From: Novosphingobium fluoreni
GTDB lineage: Bacteria > Pseudomonadota > Alphaproteobacteria > Sphingomonadales > Sphingomonadaceae
Direction: 5' to 3'
NCBI RefSeq assembly: GCF_014196615.1
Contig: NZ_JACIDY010000001.1
Span: 62,001 to 126,000 of the forward strand
DNA length: 64,000 nt
The notes beneath the pieces were generated by a model. The model did no database searches. It was given only the letters and a program-made list of their open reading frames with translations, and was not told the DNA's origin. The translations under genes and the position numbers were made by a program. This document shows positions 28,239 through 36,290 of the stretch, one piece after another. The stretch's first letter is position 1. Each line of letters opens with the position of its first letter.

Positions 28239-28972
28239 GTTGACTGAACACCTTTGTGAATATCGCCCAGCACGATTCGTTGGCCGACCGGCGCCAGGGC
28301 GTTTACAAGCTGCTGGAGGAACGATCGAGCAATCTCTAGGCCGTGCTCCGGACTTCTTGTGGGTACCGAAATACGGGCAAGCAGCCCATCCGGCATTCTT
28401 CCGCTAAAGTTTTCACGCGCTACGACCAAAGACTGCTCCACGCGATCAGCTGGAAATGTTTGTCCTATCCGAGACCAAAACAAAACCTGCTCGACGTAGC
28501 CATCTTTCCTCGTGGCCGTTAGAAAGCTTGCAGGTATATCGTGGCGTCCAAGCTGAACGGAGATTGTCTTTGGATCGGTGATTACAAAACCCTGTTGCGG
28601 ATAGCATTCATCCGGACGATGCAGTTCCAGCGACAAGTTTTGCACACTGCCGTACGCGAAAAGTGCGAGGACGGGGATCGCATCTGGGGCTTCATATACG
28701 CGCGTTAGAACCTGATCGTATAACTTCTCGGACAGTTCATCACGCGGGGGTAAAATTAGGCCAGAGGTCGACGAGAATCTGTAAGGTCCGACCACCTTTG
28801 GGATGGCGCCCGACAATTCCTCTCTAGTGAGACGATCGAAGATTCGGGTAGGCCGAAGCATCTGCGATGCCGCAGTCGCTGCCAGTACGATACTACCTGC
28901 GATGGCTTCCCGACGTGTCGGTTTTGAGGCGCGGAATGTCGCTTCCGCCTGACTGGTAGAGCTAGCCGTCAT
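28235..28972 (-). CDS. Exosortase-associated EpsI-type protein (V type)
   Basis: A 245-residue EpsI-family protein. An N-terminal twin-arginine-like/hydrophobic segment (PTRREAIAGSIVLAATAA) is followed by the family core with ELHRPDECYPQQGF (His118, Cys123) and VLFWSRIGQTFP. In many exosortase systems EpsI is fused to the exosortase; here it is separate but overlaps it by 4 bp (28969-28972). Its molecular role is unknown but it is needed for exopolysaccharide production in some bacteria. Identification by the HRPDECY motif and position is firm. Confidence 0.88.
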   Translation of the reverse strand: MTASSTSQAEATFRASKPTRREAIAGSIVLAATAASQMLRPTRIFDRLTREELSGAIPKVVGPYRFSSTSGLILPPRDELSEKLYDQVLTRVYEAPDAIPVLALFAYGSVQNLSLELHRPDECYPQQGFVITDPKTISVQLGRHDIPASFLTATRKDGYVEQVLFWSRIGQTFPADRVEQSLVVARENFSGRMPDGLLARISVPTRSPEHGLEIARSFLQQLVNALAPVGQRIVLGDIHKGVQST

Positions 28973-29877
28973 CTGCCGCTGCTCGGCCGTAGGATGATTG
29001 GCGCAAGTATCCGGTCGATTAAAACCAATGTACCCAGTGCCACTAGAAATATGAACAGACCTGCAATATCATGTGCAATACCTTGCCCAGCCTCGTCCCC
29101 ACCGTAGTAAGTTAGGAGCAAAAGTCCGATCACGCGCACCCCGTTTGCGAAGAGAGCTACCGGAATCATCAGTACCGCCAAAACCGCCGCGTATCGGGTG
29201 TGCGCACGGTGGAGCAGATAGACGTAGAACAAGCCTATCGCCGTGAGGCTGATGATCGAATTCATACCCGAGCAGGCGGCGGCCACCACCAGTTCGTATT
29301 GACCGATATATAGCAGCACCCCATCCCGCGCGACAGGATAGCCAAGTGCGGAGAGAAAGCTTACCGACCCGTTTGCCACCAAGCCCTTGAGAGCATGGGT
29401 CAATGGAACGAAGATATTGTCCGGCGGGGGGATGACGAAGGCCAAATATAGCAATGGCACACGAAGTTGAAGCAGTTGCCGGCTTCCGATGATAGACCAA
29501 AGCATCGCAATCAGGCTGCAATATATCCCAAATAGCTGAAGCCACTGTTTTTCAACTATTGATGCAGCTACGGTAAATAGGCCGGTCAGGACCAAGACAA
29601 AGGGAGCAATCGTTTCGCCGTGAGGCTGATCCAAACGGTGCGTATGTTGTCCCTCGTGGCGTAACAACCACAGGCCTGTCAGCAGGATGATGGGGCCAGC
29701 CGCACCTTGCTCGGTGGACCAATAGTTGCGGGCTAGCGAGATGATACCCGGTGTCGCAGCTGCAGCGGCAACCGCGAGTAAAAACCAATAGCGGCCGTAC
29801 CAGGATACGTCCGGGTGCCCGTCACCGCTCACGGCCTGCGACCGATCCGTCGCTGAAATGTGCCAAGCCCCCGTCAT
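28969..29877 (-). CDS. xrtV: Exosortase V
   Basis: A 302-residue polytopic membrane transpeptidase that sorts PEP-CTERM proteins. About eight hydrophobic segments and the full catalytic set: Cys202 in VVAAACSGMNSIISL, Arg248 in FANGVRVIG and His269 in GIAHDIAG. The family cleaves C-terminal PEP-type signals at the outer face of the inner membrane. The V subtype is inferred from the separate EpsI partner and the XrtV accessory protein at 10646. It heads the operon xrtV-epsI-epsD. A likely substrate is encoded at 30729. The 281 bp upstream (29878-30158) hold no recognised gene. Confidence 0.9.
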   Translation of the reverse strand: MTGAWHISATDRSQAVSGDGHPDVSWYGRYWFLLAVAAAAATPGIISLARNYWSTEQGAAGPIILLTGLWLLRHEGQHTHRLDQPHGETIAPFVLVLTGLFTVAASIVEKQWLQLFGIYCSLIAMLWSIIGSRQLLQLRVPLLYLAFVIPPPDNIFVPLTHALKGLVANGSVSFLSALGYPVARDGVLLYIGQYELVVAAACSGMNSIISLTAIGLFYVYLLHRAHTRYAAVLAVLMIPVALFANGVRVIGLLLLTYYGGDEAGQGIAHDIAGLFIFLVALGTLVLIDRILAPIILRPSSGR

Positions 29878-30158
29878 GTGCTGATCCTAGCTCCCCGAAC
29901 TGCGGACATGCCATCGCTGACACCTCCACGGTGATGCTATCTGCCAAGGTATTGAATGGATCTGGGCGCCAGCGAGATCTTGCGAAAGCGGTACCGGCGT
30001 AAAGAAACCCGCAGCCTGCCTCGTTTCGTTCGGAATGGCGTTGATCAAAGAACTCGTTGAAATACTTATACCAATTCGGATTAAATTGCTAAGCGATGTT
30101 CCTATCCGGAAATATCCGCTCTTCGCTTTTACCATCTTTGTATCGGATAACCTTAGAC

Positions 30159-30380
30159 ATGACCCCGGAAGAGCCTGGATCGCCAGGTGCATCACCAGAT
30201 ATTCCGGAGAAGGATGAGACCGTGCTGCATTCTCACAACTTTCGGGTTCCGCGGCAAGAAACAGCGACCAGTGGATCAAGTGACGAAACAGCAGGCGCGC
30301 TTTCTGCGCCGCGCGGCATGATAGTGGGACTGGTTATCGGCGCCGTCAGCTGGGCAACCTTGGCGCTTCTGTTCTTCTGA
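30159..30380 (+). CDS. Small protein with C-terminal membrane anchor
   Basis: A 73-residue protein: an acidic, Ser/Pro-rich N-terminus (MTPEEPGSPGASPDIPEKDE) and a single C-terminal hydrophobic helix (GMIVGLVIGAVSWATLALLF) ending at the stop. The frame begins at 30096, but the ATG at 30159 fits the composition better. No function can be named. It lies divergent from exosortase V and upstream of the PEP-CTERM gene, so a link to the sorting system is possible but unproven. Confidence 0.5.
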   Translation: MTPEEPGSPGASPDIPEKDETVLHSHNFRVPRQETATSGSSDETAGALSAPRGMIVGLVIGAVSWATLALLFF

Positions 30381-30728
30381 GAGCCCGGCGAGGCGGACCG
30401 CTTCTGCAAGCGGAATATTTGTGCCGAATTCGGACGGCATAAATAAACTCAAAGTTTTGCATCCACGCTGGCATCCGACAACATCGGTATTCGAGCATTA
30501 TTATTGATAATTTGCATTTTTACTTAAGGTTACCTACGTATTAATTGGAGTATTTTGGCTAAAAACTTGTCAGGCACCCTAAAAATAACTTTCTATGCCA
30601 TTGATATAAATAGATTTACCCCTCTACGTTGCACCGCAAAATAAATCATGAGATTTTTAGTTAGGCACAGATTAACTCTGATTCGCCTGCCTTTATCTCA
30701 TAAGTAAAAATCCAGAGGAGCGTGCAAC
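30381..30728 (+). promoter_or_regulatory. AT-rich leader upstream of the PEP-CTERM gene
   Basis: About 350 bp, clearly AT-rich from 30440 to 30710 in an otherwise GC-rich region, with no open frame of note. It ends in a good ribosome binding site (AGAGGAG, 8 bases before the ATG at 30729). It probably carries the promoter and a long leader of the PEP-CTERM gene. No riboswitch fold is recognised. Confidence 0.45.
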
Positions 30729-31247
30729 ATGAATAGCCGCCAGATTTTGATTGCGTCCGCGATGGCCTCGGCCGTGGCGGTCTGTGCACCCGCACAGGCC
30801 GTTACGTCTTTCACCGGCCAGGGATCGAGCACCATCGTGAACGGCTCAGGCGCCTTTTACGATACCCTGATCCCCAAGGGAGATTTCACCGACACGATCG
30901 ACTTCAATGTCCCCACCGACGGTTCAGCTGACGTTGGCGTCCTCTATTTCAAGGTGAAGGATGGTCTCTCCAATCTGCAGGCCTCGTTCAATGGGGCTGC
31001 TATCAACCTTGTGAACGTTGGCGGAAACCTGTTTTCCGGTGGCGTCACGCGGTCAGTTCTGAAGGGGACGCAGACCATCACTCTCAACGGCACGTCAGCC
31101 GGTAACGGCGCATATTCGGGCAACGTGACGTTCTCGTCAGCAGTGCCGGAACTCGCGACGTGGCTGATGATGATTGCCGGTATCGGCTTCACCGGCCTGG
31201 CGATGCGCCGTCGCAAGACTGCGTATTCGGTCAACTACGCGTTCTGA
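30729..31247 (+). CDS. FxDxF-type PEP-CTERM sorted protein
   Basis: 172 residues: signal peptide (LIASAMASAVAVCAPAQA), a short beta-rich body with GDFTDTIDFNVP matching the FxDxF motif, and a C-terminal sorting signal VPELATWLMMIAGIGFTGLA followed by MRRRK. The sorting box reads P-E-L instead of the usual P-E-P, and 9 further residues follow the basic cluster. It is the expected substrate of exosortase V encoded nearby. Strong ribosome binding site and AT-rich leader suggest high expression. Function of the mature protein is unknown. Confidence 0.88.
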   Translation: MNSRQILIASAMASAVAVCAPAQAVTSFTGQGSSTIVNGSGAFYDTLIPKGDFTDTIDFNVPTDGSADVGVLYFKVKDGLSNLQASFNGAAINLVNVGGNLFSGGVTRSVLKGTQTITLNGTSAGNGAYSGNVTFSSAVPELATWLMMIAGIGFTGLAMRRRKTAYSVNYAF

Positions 31248-31252
31248 GCGCG

Positions 31253-31276
31253 ATCCCCGGGAGAAATCCCGGGGAT
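31253..31276 (+). terminator. Hairpin after the PEP-CTERM gene
   Basis: Perfect 9-bp stem (ATCCCCGGG / CCCGGGGAT) with a 6-base loop, starting 5 bp after the stop codon. There is no T-run behind it, so it may protect the upstream message or reduce read-through into the sugar transferase rather than terminate fully. Confidence 0.6.
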
Positions 31277-31308
31277 ACCCATCTTCCCACGGACTCTCGA
31301 GGACGGCC

Positions 31309-31992
31309 ATGCACGTGAGCGTCACGCCCCCGCTGCCATTCGAAGCCCCTGTCAGCACCCGCTCGTTGCGGGCAGCCCCGCTGGATGCTTTTTTGACCCG
31401 CGCCTGCGATATCGCCATCGCGGCCGGCATTGTAATCATACTGTTGCCCCTCCTGATCATCATCCTGGTTGCGATGAAATTGACATCGCCAGGCCCCGTG
31501 CTGTTCGCCCATCGCCGGGTTGGGCGTCATGGCCAGACCTTTCCTTGCTATAAGTTCCGGTCGATGGTCGTGAACTCGGCTGAAGTGCTGGAGAAGCATC
31601 TCGCACAAAACCCTGCAGCTTTGGCGGAATGGCAGCTTGATCAGAAATTGCGGAATGATCCGCGCGTCACACCGATTGGACGACTGCTGCGTCGTTCCAG
31701 CCTGGACGAAGTGCCACAAATCTTCAATGTGCTGCGCGGTGAGATGAGCATTGTGGGCCCACGCCCGATCGTCGAAGATGAGATGATCCGTTACCGCCAA
31801 TACATCGTCGATTACATGAGCGTAAAGCCTGGTATAACCGGCTTGTGGCAGATTAGCGGGCGCAACAACACTACCTACCGTCGTCGCGTGGCACTCGATA
31901 CAGCCTATGCGCGCAGTCGTTCCATTCATCTCGACCTGGCGATTATGGTGCGCACGGTACCCGCCGTGCTCTCTGGCTCGGGTTGCTACTAA
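31309..31992 (+). CDS. Exopolysaccharide sugar-1-phosphate transferase, ExoY type
   Basis: A 227-residue initiating transferase placing the first sugar phosphate on undecaprenyl phosphate. One membrane hairpin (DIAIAAGIVIILLPLLIII), then the signature run: KLTSPGPVLFAHRRVGRHG, FPCYKFRSMV, RRSSLDEVPQIFNVLRGEMS, VGPRP and PGITGLWQISGR. Start ATG 31309 with GAGGAC upstream; the frame extends further 5' into the previous gene but without support. It belongs to the short PglC/ExoY class, lacking the extra N-terminal membrane domain. It would start the repeat unit completed by the four GT4 enzymes. Confidence 0.93.
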   Translation: MHVSVTPPLPFEAPVSTRSLRAAPLDAFLTRACDIAIAAGIVIILLPLLIIILVAMKLTSPGPVLFAHRRVGRHGQTFPCYKFRSMVVNSAEVLEKHLAQNPAALAEWQLDQKLRNDPRVTPIGRLLRRSSLDEVPQIFNVLRGEMSIVGPRPIVEDEMIRYRQYIVDYMSVKPGITGLWQISGRNNTTYRRRVALDTAYARSRSIHLDLAIMVRTVPAVLSGSGCY

Positions 31993-32044
31993 GCCGGGAA
32001 TAAAGTCCCTCGGCTCCCCTTGCCCGGTCGTCCCCATCTGCCAT

Positions 32045-32070
32045 CATCCCGCGTCCGCATGTGCGGGATG
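32045..32070 (+). terminator. Hairpin between sugar transferase and ROK kinase
   Basis: Stem CATCCCGC / GCGGGATG with a 10-base loop, about 50 bp after the sugar transferase stop and 10 bp before the ROK kinase start. No T-run follows on the plus strand, so its role as a terminator is uncertain. Confidence 0.4.
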
Positions 32071-32080
32071 AAAGGTAATC

Positions 32081-32968
32081 ATGTCGCGCTACGCTGGCTT
32101 GGAGATGGGTGGCACCAAAACGATTGCGGTGCTGGGCACACCCGGGGCGATCATCGATCGCGTAGAATTCCCTACGACCTCTCCTGAGGAGACCTTGGCG
32201 ATAGCAGCGCATCATATCGCGGCTTGGCATCGCGAAGCGTCGATCAGGGCCCTGGGCATCGCGAGTTTCGGCCCCGTCCGTTTGGATACGGCAGCGCGCG
32301 ATTTCGGTACGATCCTGGACACCCCAAAGCCGGGATGGCGAGGAACCCGCATCGTGGATGCTATTGCGGAAGTTTTTGGCGGTCCGCTTCAGTTGGATAC
32401 TGATGTCAACGCTGCGGCCCTGGCTGAAGCGCGGATAGGTGCAGGACAAGGCCTCCACACGTTGATTTACCTCACAATCGGCACCGGGGTCGGCGGCGGC
32501 GTGCTCATCAACGGCAAGCCGTTCCATGGCGTAATGCATCCGGAAATCGGGCACATGCGGCTACGCCGGGCGGCGGACGACAGCTTTGCGGGGATCTGCC
32601 CGTTTCACGGCGGGTGCGTAGAGGGGCTTGTCAGTGGACCTGCCCTTCAGGCCCGTTTCGGTGTGCATCCCAGCACGGTCGCCCTAGATGATCCACGCTG
32701 GGGTCTGGTCGCATCCGATCTGGCGGAACTTTTTGCAAACCTTTTATGCGCGTTCTCACCCCAGCGTATCATCGTCGGAGGGGGCGTATCGGTTCACCAG
32801 CCGCACCTCTTACGCATGGCGATCGATCATTTGCCCGAACGTTTGGGCGGTTACCTGGGGCCTGTGACCGGCGCGGACCTGCGATCCCGCATCGTGCCCG
32901 CCCAACTGGGCAACGATGCTGGACCGACAGGTAGCCTCTATCTGGCGATGGCGGCAGCCGGCGATTGA
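32081..32968 (+). CDS. ROK-family sugar kinase, probable fructokinase
   Basis: A 295-residue kinase of the ROK family, cytoplasmic, phosphorylating a hexose with ATP. It has the phosphate loop LEMGGTKTIAV at 7-17, the catalytic Asp in LDTDVNAAALAEA near 107, GTGVGGGVLINGK, and a zinc-site region GHMRLRR to ICPFHGGCVEGL. The C-terminal adenine-binding IIVGGGV is present. The pattern fits the Gmu/ScrK-like fructokinase subgroup. It stands alone between the EPS locus and unrelated genes; a role in supplying activated sugars is possible but not shown. Confidence 0.85.
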   Translation: MSRYAGLEMGGTKTIAVLGTPGAIIDRVEFPTTSPEETLAIAAHHIAAWHREASIRALGIASFGPVRLDTAARDFGTILDTPKPGWRGTRIVDAIAEVFGGPLQLDTDVNAAALAEARIGAGQGLHTLIYLTIGTGVGGGVLINGKPFHGVMHPEIGHMRLRRAADDSFAGICPFHGGCVEGLVSGPALQARFGVHPSTVALDDPRWGLVASDLAELFANLLCAFSPQRIIVGGGVSVHQPHLLRMAIDHLPERLGGYLGPVTGADLRSRIVPAQLGNDAGPTGSLYLAMAAAGD

Positions 32969-33012
32969 GCAGCTAAATTTGAGCCGCGCAACGCGACCGG
33001 CGCCCTTATCGA

Positions 33013-33594
33013 TTACGCAAAGTTGCCATTTCGCGCGATCTCGCTGACAGGTTTGCGACCGCTGGGTGCCTCACGCTCCTGCAGGAAGTCCGGCAGCTTC
33101 TCCTTGCCGGCCGCCTTGCCGATAACGAAAGCGGCTTCGAGGCGATGATCATCGGGAATGCCCAGAAGCGCTTCCGCTTCGCCGAACTTGATCCCGGTCA
33201 TCCCATGGGTGTGATAGCCCAACGCCTGAGCCTGCAGAGCGGCCAAGGCCCAGGCTGCGCCAGCATCAAAGCTGTGGCTGTGATTGTCAGAACTGCCCTC
33301 GTCCGAACGCATCAGCTTGTCGGAGACGATATAGACCAGTGCCGAGGCATCCTTGGCCCAGCCCTGGTTGAAATCGATCAGACCCGAGAGGAACCTATCC
33401 CAATGGGCATCGCCACGGCGAGCGTAAAGGAAGGTCCAAGGCTGTACGTTGTAGGCGGAGGGCGCCCAGCCGGCCCCTTCGAAGATCACATTCAGATCCT
33501 CCTGGGCAATCTCGCTTTCGTCAAACGCGCGCGGGCTCCAACGGTTCACGATCAGCTTTTCGACTTTGGGATGGGCGACACGTCCGGTCATCAT
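33013..33594 (-). CDS. Nitroreductase-family protein
   Basis: 193 residues with the FMN-dependent nitroreductase fold: NRWSPRAFDESEIAQEDL at the N-terminus, EGAGWAPSAYNVQPWTF, and LGYHTHGMTGIKFGEAEALL with IPDDHRLEAAFVIGKA. It should reduce nitro groups or quinone-like substrates with NAD(P)H; the physiological substrate cannot be named. Start ATG 33594 is preceded by AAGGAAG; the longer frame to 33663 lacks this. Convergent with the ROK kinase. Confidence 0.87.
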   Translation of the reverse strand: MMTGRVAHPKVEKLIVNRWSPRAFDESEIAQEDLNVIFEGAGWAPSAYNVQPWTFLYARRGDAHWDRFLSGLIDFNQGWAKDASALVYIVSDKLMRSDEGSSDNHSHSFDAGAAWALAALQAQALGYHTHGMTGIKFGEAEALLGIPDDHRLEAAFVIGKAAGKEKLPDFLQEREAPSGRKPVSEIARNGNFA

Positions 33595-33793
33595 GGCTTC
33601 CTTCATCTCGACAGGCCTGCATCTGCACGCCACTCGGTTGATAGCTGGCGCTTCACACGCCATCGGAAAAGGCAGATAAAGTCTGCCAAACTGATCGACG
33701 ATCTTGAAAAGCCAATAACCGCGGCGGCAAAACTCACAGGATCACCATCGAGGCCGATTGCCTTCTTCCTTCTCAGATCCCACTTCCCTTGGC

Positions 33794-34543
33794 ATGACCG
33801 CTTCCCAACTCTGCCTGCGCGCCGTCATCCGCCTGTCTCCGCGCGTCGATTCAGGCGAAGATGTGGCGGCCTTTCTACAAGGCCTTGTCACATCGGATGT
33901 GCAGGAGGCGTTGCCCGTATGGACCGCGCTGTTGAGCCCGCAAGGCAAGGCCTTGTTCGACTTCTTCGTCTGGCCGGGCGAGAACGGCGCGCTGTTGCTG
34001 GATTGCGAAGCCGAGGTCGGTGAGGAGATTGTCAAGCGCCTCTCACTCTATCGCCTTCGTCGCGCGATCGACATCGCGATCGACCCCACGCTGACCGTGC
34101 ATTGGAGCCGAGACCCGCAGGAAAACGCCTCGCCTGACCCTCGGCTGGAAAGCCTGGGCTGGAGGTGGCTGGCCCCCGCCGCCCCATCTGCAGAGTGCGC
34201 AGACCAAGCCTATCTGGCGCATCGTCTTGGCCTGGGGGTGACCGAGGGGCGGCAGGACCTGGGACAGGATGCGACGCTTTGGCTGGAGTGCAATGCCGTC
34301 GAACTGCGCGGTGTCAGCTTTACCAAGGGCTGCTATGTAGGCCAGGAAAACACGGCGCGCATGAATTGGCGGCAAAAAGTGAACCGCCGGTTGATAGTCG
34401 TACCGCTCGCACAGTCCGACCCCAAACGGCAGCGCACGACCTATCCGGAGCTGGGCTTCGCAATCGATCACCGCCGGATCGAGGATATCACTTCCGAGCT
34501 TCGGCCTGCGTGGCTGGACCTTGATCCACCCACATCTGCCTAA
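33794..34543 (+). CDS. ygfZ: YgfZ/CAF17-type folate-binding iron-sulfur cluster repair protein
   Basis: 249 residues related to the T-domain of the glycine cleavage system. The family signature KGCYVGQE lies near residue 178 (Cys essential in E. coli YgfZ), followed by NTARMNWRQKVNRRL. An N-terminal QGLVTSDVQ fits the fold. Known homologues support assembly or repair of certain Fe-S enzymes using tetrahydrofolate. Start ATG 33794 is chosen over an in-frame TTG 36 bases upstream. The stop lies 3 bp from that of the convergent GNAT gene. Confidence 0.9.
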   Translation: MTASQLCLRAVIRLSPRVDSGEDVAAFLQGLVTSDVQEALPVWTALLSPQGKALFDFFVWPGENGALLLDCEAEVGEEIVKRLSLYRLRRAIDIAIDPTLTVHWSRDPQENASPDPRLESLGWRWLAPAAPSAECADQAYLAHRLGLGVTEGRQDLGQDATLWLECNAVELRGVSFTKGCYVGQENTARMNWRQKVNRRLIVVPLAQSDPKRQRTTYPELGFAIDHRRIEDITSELRPAWLDLDPPTSA

Positions 34544-34546
34544 CGC

Positions 34547-35104
34547 CTAGGCCGGTTGGGGAGACGGTTGTGAGCCGACACCGAGCAAGTCGAACAGCTT
34601 GTCCGTCAAGATCGCCACGTGGACCCGTGCCGGGACCGGTCCTTCGATAAAATCATGGCATTGCGGTTCATCTACAGGCTTGAAGCCTGCCCGCTCCAGC
34701 ATGCGCGAGATCGTATCGCTCTCATCGGCCTGTTCGGCGATGACTTCGCGATGGCCGAGCATCCTGGCTTCCGCCAGCACCGCGCGCAAGGCCTCGGTCG
34801 CATAGCCCTGGCCGCTATACTTGCGAGCGAGCCAATAGTTCAGTCGAACATGACGGCCTGATGCAGTCAGTGAAATCCCGCCGATCAGGACGGGACCATT
34901 GCCGGTGCGCAGGTGAATCAGAAAATGAGGCAGCAAGCGCGATTGTGGACGCGCGAAGAACTCGCGCAGAAACGCCTGCTTGGAGGCCTGCCGCGAAAAT
35001 CCGGTGCTGACGATTGCCGCCTCGTTACCGATTGCGGCGGCAAGTTCCTCGACGTCCTCTGGCCAACCTGGCCGAAGGAACAACCTCTCCGTGCGGATGA
35101 ACAT
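34547..35104 (-). CDS. GNAT-family N-acetyltransferase
   Basis: 185 residues, GNAT fold: MFIRTERLFLRPGWPEDVEE, PVLIGGISLT, and the acetyl-CoA loop region YWLARKYSGQGYATEALRAV, ending with a longer tail (VHVAILTDKLFDLLGVG). The RimJ-like opening suggests a protein or small-molecule amine acceptor, but the target is unknown. It is a tandem paralogue of the next gene upstream (35188-35763). Confidence 0.85.
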   Translation of the reverse strand: MFIRTERLFLRPGWPEDVEELAAAIGNEAAIVSTGFSRQASKQAFLREFFARPQSRLLPHFLIHLRTGNGPVLIGGISLTASGRHVRLNYWLARKYSGQGYATEALRAVLAEARMLGHREVIAEQADESDTISRMLERAGFKPVDEPQCHDFIEGPVPARVHVAILTDKLFDLLGVGSQPSPQPA

Positions 35105-35187
35105 GTGTCATCTCCGTTCTTTTGCCGGGGAGCATAAAGCTTGGGGCCGGTCGTTGCACGAGAAAAGACCACCGCGATCTCTACTGA

Positions 35188-35763
35188 TCAGGCCGCATGC
35201 ATCTGCAAATCTTCAAATTGGGCAGACCCATCGTCATCATCACCACCGACGACGCCTTCTCCACTCAGGACATAGCCCCGCGACGGCGCGACCGATCCGC
35301 GCCCTGCGCTGTAGCGGTCCTCTGAAAGACCCAGCGGCCGAAACCCCAGTTTGCAGAGCACTCGCCCTGAGGCGGGATTGTCGGAGAAATGCCACGCCCG
35401 GATATTGCTTTGGCCAAGCGCCATGGCGGTGCGCAGCAGCGCACTAGCCGCTTCGGTGGCATAGCCCCGGCCCCATGCGCTGGGCGTCAACCAGTAACCC
35501 AGCTGAGTCTGGCCGTCCTCATCATGCAAGCCAACACCGCCGATGATGCGGGACCCCGTGCTTCCAGGCTGCGTGATCAACAAACTTGGATGGCTGGTCT
35601 GTTCCGAACCGCCGATAAACGCCTGCGCGTCTGCCAGCTGGTAAGGCCAAAGCGCCCGAGTGAGGTTGCGGATCACCGCTTTGTGAGTGATCGCCGTATG
35701 AAGCTCTGCCGCATCCTCGGTCCACGCGGGGCGGAGGAACAGGCGTTCGCTGCGAATGAACAT
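35188..35763 (-). CDS. GNAT-family N-acetyltransferase, paralogue
   Basis: 191 residues: MFIRSERLFLRPAWTEDAAE, IIGGVGLHDEDGQTQLGYWL, and SAWGRGYATEAASALLRTAM (acetyl-CoA site), then SGRVLCKLGFRPLG. Start ATG 35763 has GGGAGAG upstream; the frame to 35820 is unsupported. Its first ten residues nearly equal those of the downstream GNAT, so the pair is a tandem duplication. It follows rplU-rpmA on the same strand, but a terminator lies between. Confidence 0.85.
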   Translation of the reverse strand: MFIRSERLFLRPAWTEDAAELHTAITHKAVIRNLTRALWPYQLADAQAFIGGSEQTSHPSLLITQPGSTGSRIIGGVGLHDEDGQTQLGYWLTPSAWGRGYATEAASALLRTAMALGQSNIRAWHFSDNPASGRVLCKLGFRPLGLSEDRYSAGRGSVAPSRGYVLSGEGVVGGDDDDGSAQFEDLQMHAA

Positions 35764-35892
35764 GACCGCTCTCCCTTCGTCAGTCCCGCGCGCGGCCGCG
35801 ATAGGATCCGTGGATGACACAGGCGTTACGCCTCGCTGGATCGGGAACGCTTTTCCCGACCAACGGTGCCAAAGTGACTGAAGGGAGATACG

Positions 35893-35923
35893 AAAAAAGG
35901 GAGCGGGGTTGGCCCTCTCCCTT
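35893..35923 (-). terminator. Rho-independent terminator of rplU-rpmA
   Basis: Read on the minus strand: AAGGGAG and CTCCCTT enclose a loop with an inner GGG/CCC pairing, followed by a run of six T. It lies about 75 bp after the rpmA stop. Confidence 0.85.
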
Positions 35924-35957
35924 CATGGTACCGGAACTTCACGATGAAGTCCGGCGA

Positions 35958-35981
35958 GGGGCCATCCAAGCTGGATGGCCC
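35958..35981. repeat. Palindromic hairpin downstream of rpmA
   Basis: Near-perfect inverted repeat GGGCCATCCA / TGGATGGCCC with a 3-base centre, 16 bp after the rpmA stop. It may add to termination or protect the 3' end of the ribosomal-protein message. Confidence 0.55.
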
Positions 35982-35996
35982 GTCATCGACCATCCG

Positions 35997-36266
35997 TTAT
36001 TCGGCGGCTTGCGCCATCATGTCGACCGACACGTATTTACGGCCAAGCTTGCCTTCGTGAAAGCGCACGCGGCCTTCCGCGAGAGCGAACAAGGTGTGAT
36101 CCTTGCCCATGCCCACGTTCACACCCGGATACACCTTGGTACCACGCTGGCGGATGATGATGTTGCCGCCGATCACTTCCTGACCACCGAACTTCTTGAC
36201 GCCAAGGCGGCGGCCAGCTGAGTCGCGACCGTTGCGCGAAGAGCCGCCTGCTTTCTTATGTGCCAT
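35997..36266 (-). CDS. rpmA: 50S ribosomal protein L27
   Basis: 89 residues: [20 protein letters not shown] at the N-terminus, then [38 protein letters not shown] and a family-typical tail. L27 reaches toward the peptidyl-transferase centre. It lies 24 bp behind rplU in the usual order. The N-terminus is of the direct type, without the extra cleaved leader seen in Firmicutes. Confidence 0.98.
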   Translation of the reverse strand: MAHKKAGGSSRNGRDSAGRRLGVKKFGGQEVIGGNIIIRQRGTKVYPGVNVGMGKDHTLFALAEGRVRFHEGKLGRKYVSVDMMAQAAE

Positions 36267-36290
36267 TGCAATCTACTCCGGAATTCTGGC

